Source: Ensifer sp. IC3342 (GTDB taxonomy: Bacteria; Pseudomonadota; Alphaproteobacteria; Rhizobiales; Rhizobiaceae). From it: 64,000 bases of DNA. The notes beneath the pieces are model-generated. The model was not told where the DNA came from. It searched no databases and worked only from the letters and a program-made list of their open reading frames with translations. Shown here piece by piece: positions 62,693 to 64,000 of this stretch. Positions within the stretch are counted from its first letter, which is position 1. Every line of letters begins with the position of its first letter. The translations under genes were made by a program, and so were the position numbers. The stretch lies in NCBI RefSeq assembly GCF_020193655.1, contig NZ_JADYVE010000017.1, forward strand, positions 27,699 through 91,698, given 5' to 3'.

Positions 62693-63148
62693 TTACGCCC
62701 GCGCCACGTCCGGATAAGCTTCGATGCTCATCATCGCATCCTTGACCAACGCAGTGCCTGTCTTGGCGCATTTGCCAAGTGTATTGAAGCCGAACCGGTG
62801 AACGTCGCGCAGGGTCTTTGATAGCACCACCAGCCGTCTGGTTGTGAAGAGCACTCGGCCTATGCCCTCATCGCTGATCTCCATCGTCCGAGAGATCAAA
62901 AGCCCCGAGCGCTCCTCGATAGCGGCGCCCACGGCGGCGTAAAAGAGGTCAAGTCTCCACAGCACGTCCGGATCGGGGTCGCCGATGACGGGGATGGCAC
63001 GCCGCTGTTCCTCCGTAACCGTGAAGTTGCCCAGCAACTCGGCGTCACATTTGCCCTTCCATAATCCGTAGGAATCCCGAGCGCGGACCAACCGCACGAG
63101 GCATTTCATAAAAGGGGTGGCCAACGACCCATCGTCACTGATAGCCAT
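62693..63148 (-). CDS. NifX-associated nitrogen fixation protein (DUF269)
   Basis: A 151-residue protein with TPFMKCLVRLVRARDSYGLW, NFTVTEEQRRAIPVIGDPDP and RLVVLSKTLRDVHRFGFNTL, the hallmarks of the NifX-associated DUF269 family of nif clusters. It starts behind AGGAC. No nifX is found directly upstream; instead there is a syrA-like gene and the nifK end. Expression may come from the nif promoter upstream of nifK, outside the window. Confidence 0.88.
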   Translation of the reverse strand: MAISDDGSLATPFMKCLVRLVRARDSYGLWKGKCDAELLGNFTVTEEQRRAIPVIGDPDPDVLWRLDLFYAAVGAAIEERSGLLISRTMEISDEGIGRVLFTTRRLVVLSKTLRDVHRFGFNTLGKCAKTGTALVKDAMMSIEAYPDVARA

Positions 63149-63411
63149 AATTTAGTCCTCGTCCTGAAGCGCGCGCCCTCTTTAGTCGAGGCGATACCGT
63201 GAGGGGCCGCATACTAAGGTCAACCGTCCGTCGCTCTCCATGCAAAAATCATATGCCGCTATGCCCCTATGCCCCCCTTGAGAATGAACGATGACTGTCC
63301 GATTGCCCTTCCGGGCGGAGGTCCGATCGCTCATGAGCTAAATGATCGAACTCATTTCAACGCTTGAGCGAGTATTGATAACTCTGAAAGCAGGCAGACC
63401 TTACCGGAGGG

Positions 63412-63702
63412 TCACCTGCGCCGAAGTGTATTAGCGGTACCGTTCTCGTCATGGGAACCGCATTGCTCAGTTTTTTGAACAGCTCTCCGGGCGCGGCCAG
63501 CCCGCCAGACGAGGAGAAGTACGCCTCCAAAATAAGCTAGCTGCAGAGACAGCGAACCAACCATTGTCGTCACGACTGCGCTGCGGATGGAACCCGATAC
63601 GAGGTAGACAATAAGAGTATTGCCGCATAGAAACAGCCACAGGATGCGATGAAAGATACTAAAGGACAACGCCGTCCCCCCGGGTTTTGTCTGCGGAATC
63701 AT
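63412..63702 (-). CDS. SyrA/ExoX-like membrane protein, copy B
   Basis: A 96-residue protein with the same two membrane helices as copy A (ILWLFLCGNTLIVYLVSGSI; VVTTMVGSLSLQLAYFGGVL). It starts MIPQTKPGG and ends in a charged tail. It lies between the nifK end and DUF269 on the same strand, so it may be co-transcribed with nif genes. A role in exopolysaccharide control is known for family members and is inferred here. Confidence 0.7.
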   Translation of the reverse strand: MIPQTKPGGTALSFSIFHRILWLFLCGNTLIVYLVSGSIRSAVVTTMVGSLSLQLAYFGGVLLLVWRAGRARRAVQKTEQCGSHDENGTANTLRRR

Positions 63703-63720
63703 GCGGCAATGTTATCGGGA
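63478..63720. repeat. Direct repeat, unit B (syrA-like)
   Basis: This is the partner of the repeat at 62098-62340 in the same orientation, with scattered single-base differences. The distance between the units is about 1.38 kb, equal to one duplication unit. Confidence 0.85.
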
Positions 63721-63887
63721 TGCCAGTCATCCTCTTTTGCTCAATGCTCGCCAGAGTTGCCGCCGGCCGTGCCGAAGGATCTTCTCAACTCAACCACAGC
63801 CTCCTTGAAGCCCTTTATGCCCGGCAGTTCTTCCGCGACAGGCTCGCGATCCCATGATGCCCGGGCGGTCCCTGCCGACCGCCGCTC

Positions 63888-64000
63888 TTAGCGCGTGAGG
63901 TCGTAGGAATAATCCGTGACGGCTGTCTGCATGGTTTCGCGATCGAGCCTGTCGAAGATCGTGTCGAGGATGGTGGTCATCAGGCGCAGGCCACCCTGAT
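63888..64000 (-). CDS. nifK: NifK, 3' end (nitrogenase MoFe protein beta chain), partial
   Basis: Only the last 37 codons are in the window: LRLMTTILDTIFDRLDRETM and TDYSYDLTR before the stop. NifK proteins end with a helix of the type TTLVNAILEKLD and then TDYNxDLVR, so the match is good though short. The gene runs on beyond 64000. The following 150 bp stay open in the same frame after the stop but show no known motif. Confidence 0.72.
   Translation of the reverse strand, partial: QGGLRLMTTILDTIFDRLDRETMQTAVTDYSYDLTR

Noticed and set aside
63742..63887. In-frame open stretch after the nifK stop
   Set aside because: It stays open for about 48 codons in the nifK frame, but I see no start codon with a ribosome-binding site and no family motif.
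1..64000. CRISPR arrays, tRNA or rRNA genes, replication origins
   Set aside because: I looked for regularly spaced short repeats, tRNA-like cloverleaf ends and rep-type genes and saw none; the only sizeable repeat I noticed is the syrA pair.

Overview
The window looks like part of the symbiotic plasmid or symbiosis region of a Sinorhizobium (Ensifer) fredii-type rhizobium. Evidence: a fucosyl-Nod-factor operon behind a nod box; a complete rhizobial (Rhc-I) type III secretion locus with nopA, nopB, nopC, nopP and nopX; ttsI; nodD2-like and syrM-like LysR regulators; SyrA-like proteins; and the 3' end of nifK beside nif accessory genes. As far as I remember, gene order and protein lengths closely follow the y4a, y4x and y4y blocks of pNGR234a. 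That comparison is from memory, not from a search.

Layout. 0.2-3.6 kb: nod box, nodZ, noeL, nolK (GDP-fucose supply and fucosylation of Nod factor). 3.9-4.6 kb: IS110 relic. 5.1-10.6 kb: a SnoaL-like protein, then hpnC-hpnD-hpnE-shc (farnesyl-PP to squalene to hopene). 10.7-11.2 kb: another IS110 relic. 11.2-15.1 kb: ACC deaminase (acdS), a small HTH protein, and a syrM-like regulator with a nod box about 600 bp upstream. 15.8-34.2 kb: the T3SS. One block runs nopC-nopA-rhcD-rhcV-y4yS, then nopP between two IS relics, then the large minus-strand operon nolB-rhcJ-nolU-rhcL-rhcN-y4yJ-rhcQ-R-S-T-U. Divergent to it are rhcC1 (nolW) and nopX.

34.8-40.2 kb: a tightly coupled five-gene operon: a group II PLP decarboxylase, a histidine-box desaturase, an O-acetylhomoserine-sulfhydrylase-like PLP enzyme, a class I glutamine amidotransferase-fold hydrolase and an EamA exporter. 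The last three enzyme types match the logic of rhizobitoxine synthesis, except that an amino-acid decarboxylase replaces the serinol-forming domain. I propose that it makes an enol-ether amino acid of the aminoethoxyvinylglycine/rhizobitoxine class, an ethylene-synthesis inhibitor. With acdS this would be a second ethylene-lowering function. This is the most interesting item in the window and is an inference.

40.4-48.1 kb: two cobalamin-riboswitch units, metE (followed by a decayed thioesterase) and nrdHIEF; both supply B12-independent isozymes. 48.3-53.6 kb: a resolvase relic, a XylR/DmpR-type sigma-54 activator, and a divergent aldehyde dehydrogenase plus short-chain dehydrogenase behind a recognisable -24/-12 promoter. 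53.6-56.6 kb: nod box, ttsI, rhcC2, y4xK, the regulatory and outer-membrane part of the T3SS. 57-58.1 kb: IS630 relic. 58.6-61.5 kb: nodD2-like gene and a flavin-dependent halogenase. 61.7-64 kb: two syrA-like genes in a partly decayed tandem duplication with nif accessory genes, then the nifK 3' end.

How the parts connect: flavonoid-activated NodD acts at nod boxes to drive fucosylation genes, the syrM-like gene and ttsI; TtsI acts at tts boxes to drive nopX, nopC/A and probably nolB; the T3SS exports Nops. The ethylene-related, hopanoid, B12-independent and aromatic-aldehyde modules look like accessory cargo, several of them bordered by transposase or resolvase relics.
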